DNA of 64,000 nucleotides from Candidatus Anstonellales archaeon (GCA_038869735.1 JAWCQO010000003.1:1-64000); one strand, 5' to 3'. Positions 25,686 through 34,467 are shown, counted from the stretch's first letter. Numbers and translations are program-made. The notes: generated from the letters alone by a model not told the origin.

Positions 25686-26494
25686 CCGCAACAGCATCCG
25701 TAATTCTTCTTCTTAGTATCCTCCTATATCTTTCTTATTATCTCTCGCTTTACTCTTCTTCGCTTTATTCCTCATCCACTTTACTATCAGAGTTTGAGAC
25801 AGCAGGCGTAAACTTTGACTCAATTGATCAGGCAGTCAGAGAAACGACAAAAAGAAATGCAATCGATGTTTCACAAAAACAAACTAATTTGTCAATAGCA
25901 ATCAACTCTTCGCGCCTCCCTACCTACTTTGAGACACTAGGCGCCACTGAAAAATTCCTGCGGCTACAACCAGAACTAAATTCAAACATAATTACAGACA
26001 ACCACTCCGTAGTGGTAATATTAACTCCTTTGAACATAACCCTTAACTACTCCTCTTCCAGATTCCTTGTTGCTCCGACCAACCAACAACAGGACATACC
26101 TAACATCTCATTTTATGAAATCTCATTACTTTTGCAATCACCAACGCCATCTATTAACTGGAGTTACCTATCAGAGCTTGAGGAAAATGACCCTTCCGCA
26201 CTCCGCGTTAGAATAGCAATACAGGGAACAAACGGAACCACCTATTCACAAAAATATGTTAGTAGGACTTTACCTTCAAGAGCCGACCTTCTCAATTCGC
26301 AGGGGATTCCTATAATAAACATTAACGTTAATCCCTCCTCTACTCTAAATATCACGTGGATTCCAGACACATATATAAAGATTAATGCGGGATTGAATAG
26401 TGCCGTTGTAGCTGAGCTAAAAAGTGTTGTCATCAACACAAGCATAAATAAATGGGGATATAAGAGTAGGGGCGTGATATTGAGTGAAGATTAA
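25664..26494 (+). CDS. Exported single-anchor protein of the pilus locus
   Basis: 276 residues. A helix near residues 7-28 (AATASVILLLSILLYLSYYLSLYSSS) is followed by an extracytoplasmic domain rich in Asn, Ser and Thr with many sequons (NLS, NSS, NIT, NYS, NGT). Overlaps both neighbours, so translation is likely coupled. It lacks a clear class III cleavage motif, so it could be a membrane-fixed assembly partner rather than a processed pilin. Confidence 0.7.
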   Translation: MAEKKGVAATASVILLLSILLYLSYYLSLYSSSLYSSSTLLSEFETAGVNFDSIDQAVRETTKRNAIDVSQKQTNLSIAINSSRLPTYFETLGATEKFLRLQPELNSNIITDNHSVVVILTPLNITLNYSSSRFLVAPTNQQQDIPNISFYEISLLLQSPTPSINWSYLSELEENDPSALRVRIAIQGTNGTTYSQKYVSRTLPSRADLLNSQGIPIININVNPSSTLNITWIPDTYIKINAGLNSAVVAELKSVVINTSINKWGYKSRGVILSED

Positions 26495-27146
26495 AGATAT
26501 CATGAGAAAGGAATTTGTGCTTTTGCGTGCAGATGATAGCTTGGAACACGTACTAAAGACCTTTGCAAAGGAAGGGATAACTTCAGCTCCGGTAGTCGAT
26601 GATGGCATTTTTATTGGCGTAGTAAGCGAGTCAAGTCTTTTAAGATACTTATCCCCCCAAAAGTTTCTTTTTTTCTGGAAGAGAGACAAACCAAAATCCA
26701 TAGATGAGATAAGAAGAATAACAGCTTCAAATCTTGCAAAAAAGGCAACCCTTACATTAAAACCAGATAATGAGCTTATTCAGGTGATCTGGAAAATAGC
26801 TGCAAACCCATATTGTGTCCCAATTTTAGACAAAAACAAGTTAGTCGGCATAATAAGAGGGGAGGATATTCTTCAGCTATTTTTGAAAGAACTTGCAGTT
26901 TTGGAATCTGAAGCCACTAATTCTAAAAAAGAATGGTCATATTCTGAGACTCAAATAGATAAAATCTTGGAGATGATAAGAACTAAGGGCTCTGTATCCT
27001 GCAATGAGCTTGCGCGGGAACTAAATACCAGCCAGAGAAATATAGAGCGAATCTGCTCTTCTCTTCACAAACATCATCTCATCAAGTTTAGATATTCTTT
27101 CTTTAGAGGGGCAATAGCTGAAAGGCTGGAGCATGAAACGAAATGA
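26484..27146 (+). CDS. CBS-pair protein with C-terminal winged helix
   Basis: 220 residues from GTG 26484. Two CBS motifs (IKDIMRKEFVLLRADDSLEHVL to GVVSESSLLRYL, and NLAKKATLTLKPDNELIQVI to GIIRGEDILQLF) fill about 1-140 and would bind an adenine nucleotide. Residues about 150-215 (KILEMIRTKGSVSCNELARELNTSQRNIERI) form a winged-helix DNA- or RNA-binding domain. A predicted energy-sensing regulator embedded in the pilus operon. It overlaps its neighbours by 11 and 4 bases. It could tune the operon or the adjacent ATPase. Confidence 0.83.
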   Translation: MKIKDIMRKEFVLLRADDSLEHVLKTFAKEGITSAPVVDDGIFIGVVSESSLLRYLSPQKFLFFWKRDKPKSIDEIRRITASNLAKKATLTLKPDNELIQVIWKIAANPYCVPILDKNKLVGIIRGEDILQLFLKELAVLESEATNSKKEWSYSETQIDKILEMIRTKGSVSCNELARELNTSQRNIERICSSLHKHHLIKFRYSFFRGAIAERLEHETK

Positions 27147-28678
27147 AAAGCAGAAGATACGAAAGCCAGAATATCATGGATAACTCTGGAAGAATTAAGG
27201 AAACAGAACTTGATTCCTATAACCTATGTGACGGAAGCCTCAAGGCCAATGTAGCAATCAAGAAAAGAGAAGGAGAGTGCATAAAGTCCTATTTTTTGGA
27301 AGTACCAAAGTGGAAAGAAGGAACAGAGGCATTTGTTGAGGATATAAAAGCAGAAATTCTTAAGAAAGTCAAAATAACTACGCAAGAAGCACTTAACATA
27401 CGAATCCTTGATGAAGTCAGAGGAAAATTTCTTTCGCTTGCTCGTAGCATGATTCTTGATGCTCTACCGCACATCTCAGAAGAAGAGGCTGACGCTATTT
27501 CACGAAAAATCATACAAGATATGCTTGGCTTAGGAGACATAGAGTTCTTTATAAAAGATGATAATATAGAAGAAATCTGTGTCAACGGAGCTTCTCAACC
27601 AATCTGGGTTTATCACAGAAAACATGGGTGGCTAAAAACCAACATATCCATTGCTTCAGAAAACCAAATCTGGAACTATGCAAGCGCCATTGCACGAGGC
27701 GCCGGCAGACAAATAAACGTTCTTTCACCTTTTCTGGATGCTTATCTTCCAACAGGGGACAGAGTAAATGCAACTCTTTTTCCAATATCTTATTTTGGAA
27801 ATACAATCACAATAAGAAAATTTGCAAGAAAACCATGGACCATCACAGACTATCTAACTACTAAAACACTCTCTTTGGAAGTAGCTGCAATTCTTTGGCT
27901 TGCAGTTCAATACGAAACAAATATCCTCATTTCTGGTGGAACGGGTTCAGGAAAAACTAGCCTACTCAATGTTCTCTCAATGTTTATCCCACCAAATCAA
28001 AGAGTTACAAGTATTGAGCAGACAAGAGAACTAACCCTCCCCCCTACCTTTCAGTGGGTACCTCTCGTCGTGAGAGAGCCGACAAGTGAAGGAATGGGTA
28101 AAGTGAGCATGCTAGACTTACTAATAAACTCTCTAAGAATGCGGCCTGATAGAATACTTGTCGGAGAGATCAGAAGAGAAGAGGAAGCGCAAGTCCTCTT
28201 TGAAGCCATACATACTGGCCACTCCGTATGCGCGACAATGCACGCTGAGACGGTGTCAGAAACCGTCAAGAGGCTTCTCAATCCGCCATTTTCGATACCG
28301 CCGGTTATGGTTGAATCTCTCCATCTAATAATACCAATGTACCGTGACAGAAAAAGTAATATACGAAGAATTTTTGAGATAGGTGAGGTTCTCCCAAGCG
28401 AGAGAGAAGGCATAAAGGAAAGAATAATCTACAGGTGGAGACCCTATAAAGATGCTATTGTTGCAGTTGAACCAAGCGTCCGCTTTATCGAAGCAATAAA
28501 AACCTATACCAACATATCGGACACAGAAATAAAAAGCGACTTAAAAGAAAAGGAGGAAGTCCTCCAGTTCATGGTCGAAAAGAACATAAACTCAGTCGAG
28601 GGAGTTGGAAATATAATATCCGACTATTATGACTCCCAGTCCTCGTTGCTTACAAAGATTCGCAAAAAACAAATATAG
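27143..28678 (+). CDS. Type IV pilus / archaellum-type secretion ATPase
   Basis: A 511-residue member of the GspE/TadA/FlaI ATPase family that drives pilus assembly. Walker A is GGTGSGKT with Lys271; the Asp box region SIEQTRELTLP, Walker B MRPDRILVGEIRREE and HTGHSVCATMHAET follow. An N-terminal helical domain (about 1-150) is typical. It is linked by a 4-base overlap to the regulator upstream and followed by two membrane platform genes. Archaellum-specific partners FlaF, G and H are absent, so a pilus is likelier than an archaellum. Confidence 0.93.
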   Translation: MKSRRYESQNIMDNSGRIKETELDSYNLCDGSLKANVAIKKREGECIKSYFLEVPKWKEGTEAFVEDIKAEILKKVKITTQEALNIRILDEVRGKFLSLARSMILDALPHISEEEADAISRKIIQDMLGLGDIEFFIKDDNIEEICVNGASQPIWVYHRKHGWLKTNISIASENQIWNYASAIARGAGRQINVLSPFLDAYLPTGDRVNATLFPISYFGNTITIRKFARKPWTITDYLTTKTLSLEVAAILWLAVQYETNILISGGTGSGKTSLLNVLSMFIPPNQRVTSIEQTRELTLPPTFQWVPLVVREPTSEGMGKVSMLDLLINSLRMRPDRILVGEIRREEEAQVLFEAIHTGHSVCATMHAETVSETVKRLLNPPFSIPPVMVESLHLIIPMYRDRKSNIRRIFEIGEVLPSEREGIKERIIYRWRPYKDAIVAVEPSVRFIEAIKTYTNISDTEIKSDLKEKEEVLQFMVEKNINSVEGVGNIISDYYDSQSSLLTKIRKKQI

Positions 28679-28700
28679 CCTCTGCAGGTGATGAGCGATA

Positions 28701-29624
28701 ATGATAGATTTTATTCCCTTTCTCCCTTTAAACCCTCGAGGCAGATTAACGAAAAACATAATAAGACATTTCTATCCCCTTTCGTCTCTTTTTGTAAAAC
28801 TATTTCCTCACCTTAAAGCAGAGCTTGAAGAATCTGAGATTGCATTTGATGCATTAGAATACGTTAGCAGTGCGTTCCTTTCATTTCTTATTTGGCTTAT
28901 AGCCACCCTCTTAATACTTCTCACTTACATTTATGCAACTGGTATCTACTCATATACACTAAAACAACTTTCCATTGCAGGTGTTTTCTCTTTTCTTCTT
29001 CCATTAGCTTTGTTCATATATACTATGCTTTATCCGCGCTGGATTGCAAGCAAAAGAAGATTAGAACTTGAATCTGACTTGCTTTTTGCACTGAGAGGCT
29101 TGTTGATACAAACAAGTGCAGGTGTTTCTCTTTACGATGCATTAGCTTTTCTAAGTGAAGGTTACGAAGACAAGAAAACAGGCTATGGGGAAGTAGGAAG
29201 GCAATTCCATCTAATTGTGCAGGAAGTGCGTGGAGGCAAAGAATTCACTCAAGCCCTTGAAGAAAATGCAGCAAGACACAGATCCCCTTATTATAGACGT
29301 GTGTTATGGCAACTTGCAAACGCAAACAAATCTGGAGCTAATATAAGCAGAGTTCTTCAAGAGATCGTTTATTCACTCTCAGATGAGCAGAGAATCCTAA
29401 TTCGCAACTATGGTTCAAAGCTAAACCTTCTCGCTCTCCTGTATATGATTTTTTGCATAATTGCTCCTACTATGGCAATCATTTTCCTTTCAATAGCAAG
29501 TTCCTTTGTTGAGACATCTTTTTTTAACGAGATAACACTTGGGACCATGCTTCTTGCACTTGTACTCTTTCAGATACTTTTCATGGGGCTTATAAAGACC
29601 AGCCGGCCAGTGGTGGCGCTATGA
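28701..29624 (+). CDS. Pilus assembly platform protein, half 1 (TadC-like)
   Basis: 307 residues with a T2SSF domain. Two membrane helices lie near 50-105, a cytoplasmic loop carries LRGLLIQTSAGVSLYDAL and EVRGGKEFTQALEENAARHRSP, and two more helices end the protein. T2SSF proteins form the inner-membrane platform turned by the ATPase. It overlaps the next gene by four bases (ATGA). The partner locus at 34468 has both halves fused in one chain, so this gene and its neighbour are the split version. Confidence 0.87.
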   Translation: MIDFIPFLPLNPRGRLTKNIIRHFYPLSSLFVKLFPHLKAELEESEIAFDALEYVSSAFLSFLIWLIATLLILLTYIYATGIYSYTLKQLSIAGVFSFLLPLALFIYTMLYPRWIASKRRLELESDLLFALRGLLIQTSAGVSLYDALAFLSEGYEDKKTGYGEVGRQFHLIVQEVRGGKEFTQALEENAARHRSPYYRRVLWQLANANKSGANISRVLQEIVYSLSDEQRILIRNYGSKLNLLALLYMIFCIIAPTMAIIFLSIASSFVETSFFNEITLGTMLLALVLFQILFMGLIKTSRPVVAL

Positions 29625-30580
29625 GCTACTTAGAAAAATTGTACGACAACATAACCTCTCTCCTTTATGTCTGTGACATCAAATACACTACTTCAGAATT
29701 CATTCTCCGGATGTTTGCCTATGGAATTGTGCTAAGTCTAGTCATTTTTGCGGTGCTATCTGCTTATTCAACATCCCTGTCATTTTTCGGGTCTCTATTT
29801 ATATTTGCTATCTTTGAGATATCAATTTACTTTTTCCTACTTGTCAGTGCAAATAAAAGAACTGCTCAATTAGAAGAGTCTCTGCCGGACTTTCTTGCTT
29901 TTATGGCAAGCAACATACGGTCAGGGATTACATATGACAGGGCTCTTCTGCTGTCTGCAAAGAAGGAGTTCGGTTACCTTTCACGTGAAATAGACTATGC
30001 CGCAAAGGAATCTCTTGCTGGCAAGCCATTACAAGAAGTTCTTCTGGGGCTGGGAAGGAGAAGCCGTTCCGTGGCACTTTCCAAGTCAATGCGCCTTATA
30101 GTTCAAGGGTTTAATTCGGGGGGGAATCTTGCAAGCCTCTTGGACCAAACGGCCATCGAAATCCGCCGCTTCTCACTAATCAGAAAAGAAGTCCAATCTT
30201 CGATTTTAGTCTATAAACTTTTCATCTTTGCTGCAATTGCTCTGGGTGCTCCTCTTCTATATTCGGTTGCGAGTTTTCTAATAGAACTGATCTATGAAAG
30301 CAAACAAAGGATTTTCACTGAGGCATTTTTTGAGGGCGTTTCTTATCTTCAACTCACCCCTTCTTACAATCCAATAACTCCCTCTCTAGTATTCTCGTTT
30401 TCTCTTCTCGCAATCTTAATAACGTCATTTTTTGGTTCACTTACCTCAGGAATAATCTCAAAAGGAGAAGAATCGGAAGGCATTGCTTATTTTCCACTAG
30501 TAATCACAATATCTATCGCCGTTTTCTTTTTAAGCAGATTCTTGTTGGAATCATTTGTTAAAAAGATTTTCCTCTTGTAG
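29621..30580 (+). CDS. Pilus assembly platform protein, half 2 (TadC-like)
   Basis: 319 residues, again a T2SSF domain: QLEESLPDFLAFMASNIRSGITYDRALLLSAKKEFG and LSKSMRLIVQGFNSGGNLASLLDQ in the cytoplasmic part, with helices before and after. Together with the preceding gene it matches the two-repeat plan of archaeal FlaJ. Ends the plus-strand pilus operon. The following 120 bases hold the 16-base direct repeat ATTAGTTTATCATTAG twice and no gene. Confidence 0.87.
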   Translation: MSYLEKLYDNITSLLYVCDIKYTTSEFILRMFAYGIVLSLVIFAVLSAYSTSLSFFGSLFIFAIFEISIYFFLLVSANKRTAQLEESLPDFLAFMASNIRSGITYDRALLLSAKKEFGYLSREIDYAAKESLAGKPLQEVLLGLGRRSRSVALSKSMRLIVQGFNSGGNLASLLDQTAIEIRRFSLIRKEVQSSILVYKLFIFAAIALGAPLLYSVASFLIELIYESKQRIFTEAFFEGVSYLQLTPSYNPITPSLVFSFSLLAILITSFFGSLTSGIISKGEESEGIAYFPLVITISIAVFFLSRFLLESFVKKIFLL

Positions 30581-30707
30581 TAAAATTAGTTTATCATTAG
30601 ACCATTAATTTTTTCATCGTCCCCACATCAAAATCGATGTAGCAACTTGTAGAGTGAAACTTGTAGTAGAAATTAGTTTATCATTAGCCTACCAACTGCC
30701 TATCACT

Positions 30708-31163
30708 TCACCCTACTCTCCCAGTAAGAGTTCCGGAATCCACATACACAAATCCACTTACAAGGTCTCGATAAGTAATTTCAACCTTCAAGCTGTAACC
30801 CCCTCCCTTTGCAGGCGCTCCTGGCAACGTTCCAACACTTATCGTACTTGATGTTCTCCCAGCAGAGATATTCATTGGAGTGGCATACACCACTGAGTTT
30901 CCTCTAAACGTTGCATTTATCTTTACTACTTCTATATCTGACCCAACGGCATTTCTAAGCTGTATGCTCATAGCTCCTCCTTCTTCAATTCTCCACGCCG
31001 ATACTCCCACTTGAGTAAACCCTATGGCCTTACTTCCTATAAAGTTCTCCATATCAAAAACGCCAAGAGCAAAAAGAGCCCCTACGACAAGTACTATCAA
31101 AAGGAGAGCCCATCCATACGTCATCAAAAAATCAAGTCCTGCTTGTGCTCTTAGAATACGCAT
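30708..31163 (-). CDS. Class III signal-peptide pilin (major-pilin-like)
   Basis: About 151 residues from ATG 31163. MRILRAQAGLDFLMTYGWALLLIV is a class III signal peptide of the MTYGWALL type that is common in DPANN-group archaea. A small beta-rich domain follows, with N-x-S/T sites and an Ala/Gly/Ser-rich segment. A TATA-like TTTATAAAT near 31191-31199 predicts a transcript starting at or a few bases before the ATG. It is convergent with the pilus operon and has its own promoter, as expected for an abundant major subunit. An in-frame GTG at 31169 is a weaker start. Confidence 0.85.
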   Translation of the reverse strand: MRILRAQAGLDFLMTYGWALLLIVLVVGALFALGVFDMENFIGSKAIGFTQVGVSAWRIEEGGAMSIQLRNAVGSDIEVVKINATFRGNSVVYATPMNISAGRTSSTISVGTLPGAPAKGGGYSLKVEITYRDLVSGFVYVDSGTLTGRVG

Positions 31164-31256
31164 AAACACACAGCCTACTAATCACAATATGAATTTATAA
31201 ATATTATTACTGTATTGAAACTCAAACCTACAATCCAAGCGGCAGGTTAGGTGTTT

Positions 31257-31571
31257 ATGATTTGGCACGTCCTCCTATTTATCCTATACTTCTTGACACT
31301 TCTCATTTCTCTTCACATAGGCAAAAAAATGCACGGCGGTCCATTCACTTCGGTATTGCCATTCTTTATATCTGCAGTTGGCATTTTGGCTGCAAAGCAC
31401 TTTTTTGAGCTTATATTCGTGCTTTTTTCTTTTCAAGTAGAAAAAGACTTAGATTCTCTGAGATTTTCAACACAAGCTCTCCAGCTTGTTGCAGGCATAA
31501 TGCTAATGACTGCCCTCTATCATTTTTACCATATGGGCCATATTTTTAGTGAGTGGAAGAAGGTGCGCTAG
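31257..31571 (+). CDS. Small membrane protein, unknown
   Basis: 104 residues with three likely membrane helices: residues 2-20, then a histidine/glycine-rich loop with GKKMHGGPF, then about 35-60, then about 78-95. Start ATG 31257 is preceded by a Shine-Dalgarno-like AGGTTAGGTG. It ends directly before the next small membrane protein, and the two probably form one unit. No family recognised. Confidence 0.65.
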   Translation: MIWHVLLFILYFLTLLISLHIGKKMHGGPFTSVLPFFISAVGILAAKHFFELIFVLFSFQVEKDLDSLRFSTQALQLVAGIMLMTALYHFYHMGHIFSEWKKVR

Positions 31572-31883
31572 ATGGGGGAAGAAACATTAATTGGACTTGC
31601 AATTGGAGTAAAACTTGCAGTCTTCTTGGCAATTTTCTTTTATTCCCTTCTAATAGCAGAGCTTGGCAGGTTAAGGGAATTCTGGCTTTTTATTGTCTTT
31701 GGTGCAGCCTATGCCATTGTAGCCTCCCTTGAATTTATAGCTGTCTTTTCATCATTTTCTCAAGGACTTGTGCTATCCTTGGATAGTATACAGACAGCAA
31801 TATACATTCTTGAAGGAATCGGCGCTATCTCCCTTTTGGCAATCCTCTACTCGATTGACAAAAATATAAAGAACTACAAATAG
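31572..31883 (+). CDS. Small membrane protein, unknown
   Basis: 103 residues, also with three predicted helices, starting immediately after the previous stop codon. Size and layout resemble the preceding protein (helix, short loop, long helix pair), so they may be paralogous partners. They are followed 14 bases later by a RecA-fold protein without a P-loop. Small multi-helix proteins beside KaiC-like ATPases suggest a membrane sensing module; this is inference. Confidence 0.65.
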   Translation: MGEETLIGLAIGVKLAVFLAIFFYSLLIAELGRLREFWLFIVFGAAYAIVASLEFIAVFSSFSQGLVLSLDSIQTAIYILEGIGAISLLAILYSIDKNIKNYK

Positions 31884-31897
31884 GGGATAGAAGGTAG

Positions 31898-32446
31898 ATG
31901 TCAAAACATTTCTCTCTCTCTTATCTCAAGCCGAACTCAGTTACTCTTTTTATTGTTCCTGCAAGCAGGTACATAAATATAAACAATAAAATTTTGAAGC
32001 ACTTCATAAATAAGCTTAAGTTTTTCTGCATTTACGTATCTGTCAGTAGGTCTGCGGTTGAAATAGAAAAAATACTCAAAAAAGCAAGTATCCAGACAAA
32101 GAATATCTTTTACATAGACGCAATCTCACGCTCGCCAATAGGAATTCAGCGAATAGGCAATGCCATATTGTTAGAAAACCCTAAAGATTTAACACATATA
32201 AGCATAGCACTCTCAAAAGCGGTCTCCTCCTCTCCCGGAAACAAAAGAACACTTATTTTTGTAGACAGCCTCTCAACTCTAGTTATATATAACGGCATCG
32301 ATACTGTTACTAAATTTATGCATTATCTAATAAATCAATCAAAAAGGTGGGGGGTATCAGGAGCCTTCATATCTGTAGAAGAAGAAGCTAATACTGCGCT
32401 TCTCTCAAAACTTGAAAATCTCGTTGATCATTACATTAAGGTCTGA
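31898..32446 (+). CDS. RecA/KaiC-fold protein lacking a P-loop
   Basis: 182 residues. RTLIFVDSLSTLVIYNG (about 126-142) resembles the Walker B strand of KaiC-like ATPases, and LKPNSVTLFIVPASRYININNKIL stands where a Walker A would be but lacks GxxxxGKT. It therefore looks like a degenerate, non-hydrolysing member of the RecA-like superfamily. A good SD-like GAAGGTAG precedes the ATG. It is convergent with the intact KaiC-like gene at 32464-33243, with which it might form a complex. Confidence 0.65.
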   Translation: MSKHFSLSYLKPNSVTLFIVPASRYININNKILKHFINKLKFFCIYVSVSRSAVEIEKILKKASIQTKNIFYIDAISRSPIGIQRIGNAILLENPKDLTHISIALSKAVSSSPGNKRTLIFVDSLSTLVIYNGIDTVTKFMHYLINQSKRWGVSGAFISVEEEANTALLSKLENLVDHYIKV

Positions 32447-32463
32447 CTACTTTTCGAGTTCAC

Positions 32464-33243
32464 TTAAAAAACTTCTGCATCAGGATAAATCTCTATCCCC
32501 TTTTCTGTTATCTCCATTGGGATAAGTCTAATCTCGTGTTTGCTTTCAGTCATCTTTCTTACAAATATTGTTCTTACAAATGTTCCGCTTTCCTTCTTTT
32601 CGGTGAGGCTAAAGACGATCACTCCATCAGCTACAAACTCTTCAAAGCCTGTTGAAGAAAACCCATGGGCGCCTTCTTTTATATCCGTAATTGCAAGCAA
32701 GGTTATCTTAAGCGATTTTATCTGTCGCCTTATATCTGAAAGGGCTTTTCGAATATCATAAACATTTTCAAAGTAAGCTGTAATTAGACTAAAAGGATCG
32801 ATAACAATCCGTTTTACCCCATAACGCTCAGTATGGTCCTCTATTATCTCTTTTAGCACATCGAATCTATAAACTTCAGGTTTGACAACAACAAGTTTGT
32901 TTTCTTGGATGAGTCGAGAGGCAGCCTTGCAAATTCTTTTTGCCTTGTTTATAATTTCTATTGGTTCATCTTCTAACGTGATATATAATCCAGGCTCACC
33001 CTTTGTCGCCCCCCAGCAAAGGAACTGCAAGGCAAAGGTCGATTTTCCAGTTCCGCAAGTCCCAGACAAGAGTGTGAGGCTTGAAGCCGGGATTCCGCCA
33101 CCGACAATTCTATCAAACTCAGGAATGCCAGACTCAATTCTACTTGTATCCTTGACCAATATTCTAAAATTACCTCTCCTATCTATTCTCTTAAGTCTCT
33201 TTTCTTTACCACCAATCCTTTTTCTATTCCTCGTTGATGCCAT
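32464..33243 (-). CDS. KaiC/RadA-like ATPase
   Basis: About 259 residues from ATG 33243. A basic N-terminal tail (about 1-30) leads to RIESGIPEFDRIVGGGIPASSLTLLSG, then Walker A GTCGTGKS with Lys67, GLYITLEDEP and RIVIDPFSLITAYF (Walker B). This is a single-domain KaiC-like protein of the archaeal type often tied to signal transduction or the archaellum regulator FlaH. FlaH proper normally has a different context with FlaI and FlaJ. The TATA-like CTTTATAAGC about 28 bases before the ATG implies a leaderless mRNA; an upstream TTG at 33249 is less likely. Confidence 0.83.
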   Translation of the reverse strand: MASTRNRKRIGGKEKRLKRIDRRGNFRILVKDTSRIESGIPEFDRIVGGGIPASSLTLLSGTCGTGKSTFALQFLCWGATKGEPGLYITLEDEPIEIINKAKRICKAASRLIQENKLVVVKPEVYRFDVLKEIIEDHTERYGVKRIVIDPFSLITAYFENVYDIRKALSDIRRQIKSLKITLLAITDIKEGAHGFSSTGFEEFVADGVIVFSLTEKKESGTFVRTIFVRKMTESKHEIRLIPMEITEKGIEIYPDAEVF

Positions 33244-33479
33244 AAACAAATAATTCTTCTGAAAAGCTTATAAAGTAAAAAGAATGGCCATTTTATTGTC
33301 TGGACGTGCAGGAGGGAGAAGCAAGGCAAACCAGTTCATCAAATTCGAGGCAGTCGAAGAATTGCTCAAAATCATCCATCTGTTGTGCACTTCAAACCCC
33401 TTCCTGCTTTTCTCCTTCCGCGCAAGGGCATTATTTGTGTTCGCGCCAAATTTGGTTAGTGCTTAGTACGTGGGTAAAG

Positions 33480-33597
33480 TGCAGGAGGAGGGATTTGAAC
33501 CCACGAAGGCCTAAGCCACGGGATTTCAAATTAAACTGTTTTTGTTACAGCATTAATCTTAAGTCCCGCCCATTTGACCAGGCTCTGGTACTCCTGC
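33480..33597 (-). tRNA. tRNA-Leu(TAA) with a 33-nt intron
   Basis: On the minus strand GCAGGAG (33597-33591) pairs with CTCCTGC (33487-33481), with discriminator A at 33480 and no encoded CCA. The D-arm CCAGAGCCTGGTCAAATGGG is leucine-like, and the long variable arm marks a class II tRNA. The anticodon loop reads CTTAAG then A, with anticodon TAA at 33561-33559. The T-loop is TTCAAAT. Removing 33 bases after position 37 restores a perfect CGGGA/TCCCG anticodon stem. A TATA-like box lies about 26 bases upstream (near 33620-33629). One T-T mismatch is present in the T-stem. Confidence 0.93.
33525..33557 (-). other. tRNA intron at canonical position 37/38
   Basis: The 33 bases begin ATTAATGCTGTAAC and end TTAATTTGAA on the minus strand. 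Placement between G37 and A38 is the standard archaeal site, cut by the bulge-helix-bulge splicing endonuclease. The internal CTGT/ACAG and ATTAA/TTAAT pairs allow a small hairpin. Confidence 0.85.
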
Positions 33598-33691
33598 AGA
33601 AATAATTTTTGTAAAAAGATGTTTATAGATTTTTATATTGGTGTCTTTAGCGCTTTCAAATCAACTTCTCATAACTCAACCATTCGTTAGT

Positions 33692-34444
33692 CTAACCATA
33701 CATACTTCCTATGCCGTAATCCTTTCCCTCAGCTTCTTTATATTTATTATGAACTGATTTTGCTTTTTCTATTAATTCCTTCATCTTGTCTTGGATTTCG
33801 GTAGCTTCTCTCTCCAATTCCGAGGTATCTACATTTATCCCGACAAGTTTATTTAATGCTTCGATAACCATTGCAGCACCCTTGGGATCCATAAATTCAG
33901 CGTGAGCTTCTGCAAGTAGAGAACTTACGGGATATCCAAGGCCAGCTCCGATTGAGAGGAGAACGGCAGCAACGCCTGTAGTCGCACCTTCCTTTATAAC
34001 AGACACCCCTTTTATCTGCGATAATCTTTTTACAAGTGAAGGTGTGCTTGCAATTGCATAAACAGTATCCTGTTCTCCTTTTATTGTAATTCCACCAAGT
34101 GAAATAATCTCCCTTGCCTTCTTCTCTTTTGCGTACTCAAAGATTACCTCTGCTAGGTTTCTTACTTTTATCATAGGAATTACAAATTCCGAGAGTATTA
34201 CAATAATTCTTTTACTAGGCGAAGCATAGACCCTTGCAGGGTGCATTGGCAAATAATTGTGCACTGCCGCCAAAGGTGGAAATGCGCGGCTTGTTACATA
34301 CCCTACTTGTTCCATCTTGAGCTTCTCAACAAGATACGATGCGGCAACTGTTCCAACCAAACCTATTCCCGGAAATCCTTCGACTATAATAGAGTTTTTT
34401 ATAGAATACTTTTTCGTTTCAACTATCTTTACGTCATCTATCAT
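33692..34444 (-). CDS. PAC2-family proteasome assembly chaperone homologue
   Basis: A 250-residue protein of the archaeal PAC2 (PbaA/PbaB-like) family: IVEGFPGIGLVGTVAASYLVEKL near the start, GGITIKGEQDTVYAIAS, EGATTGVAAVLLSIGAGLGYPVSSLLAEA, then a C-terminal helical tail. Relatives form rings or help assemble 20S proteasomes. The last four residues SMYG include MYG, a hydrophobic-Tyr-X ending like the MYR end of the Cdc48 protein in this window, compatible with docking on the 20S alpha ring. Lies between tRNA-Leu and the second pilus locus. Confidence 0.88.
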   Translation of the reverse strand: MIDDVKIVETKKYSIKNSIIVEGFPGIGLVGTVAASYLVEKLKMEQVGYVTSRAFPPLAAVHNYLPMHPARVYASPSKRIIVILSEFVIPMIKVRNLAEVIFEYAKEKKAREIISLGGITIKGEQDTVYAIASTPSLVKRLSQIKGVSVIKEGATTGVAAVLLSIGAGLGYPVSSLLAEAHAEFMDPKGAAMVIEALNKLVGINVDTSELEREATEIQDKMKELIEKAKSVHNKYKEAEGKDYGIGSMYG

Positions 34445-34467
34445 ACAATGAATTATCTGAGTAAAAA

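Noticed and set aside
27143-30580. Archaellum (fla/arl) operon
   Set aside because: ATPase and FlaJ-like genes are present, but FlaF, FlaG and FlaH and archaellins in operon with them are not, so a type IV pilus-like system fits better.
33284-33605. Plus-strand open frames across the tRNA-Leu region
   Set aside because: They run through the antisense of a clear tRNA and have no family features.
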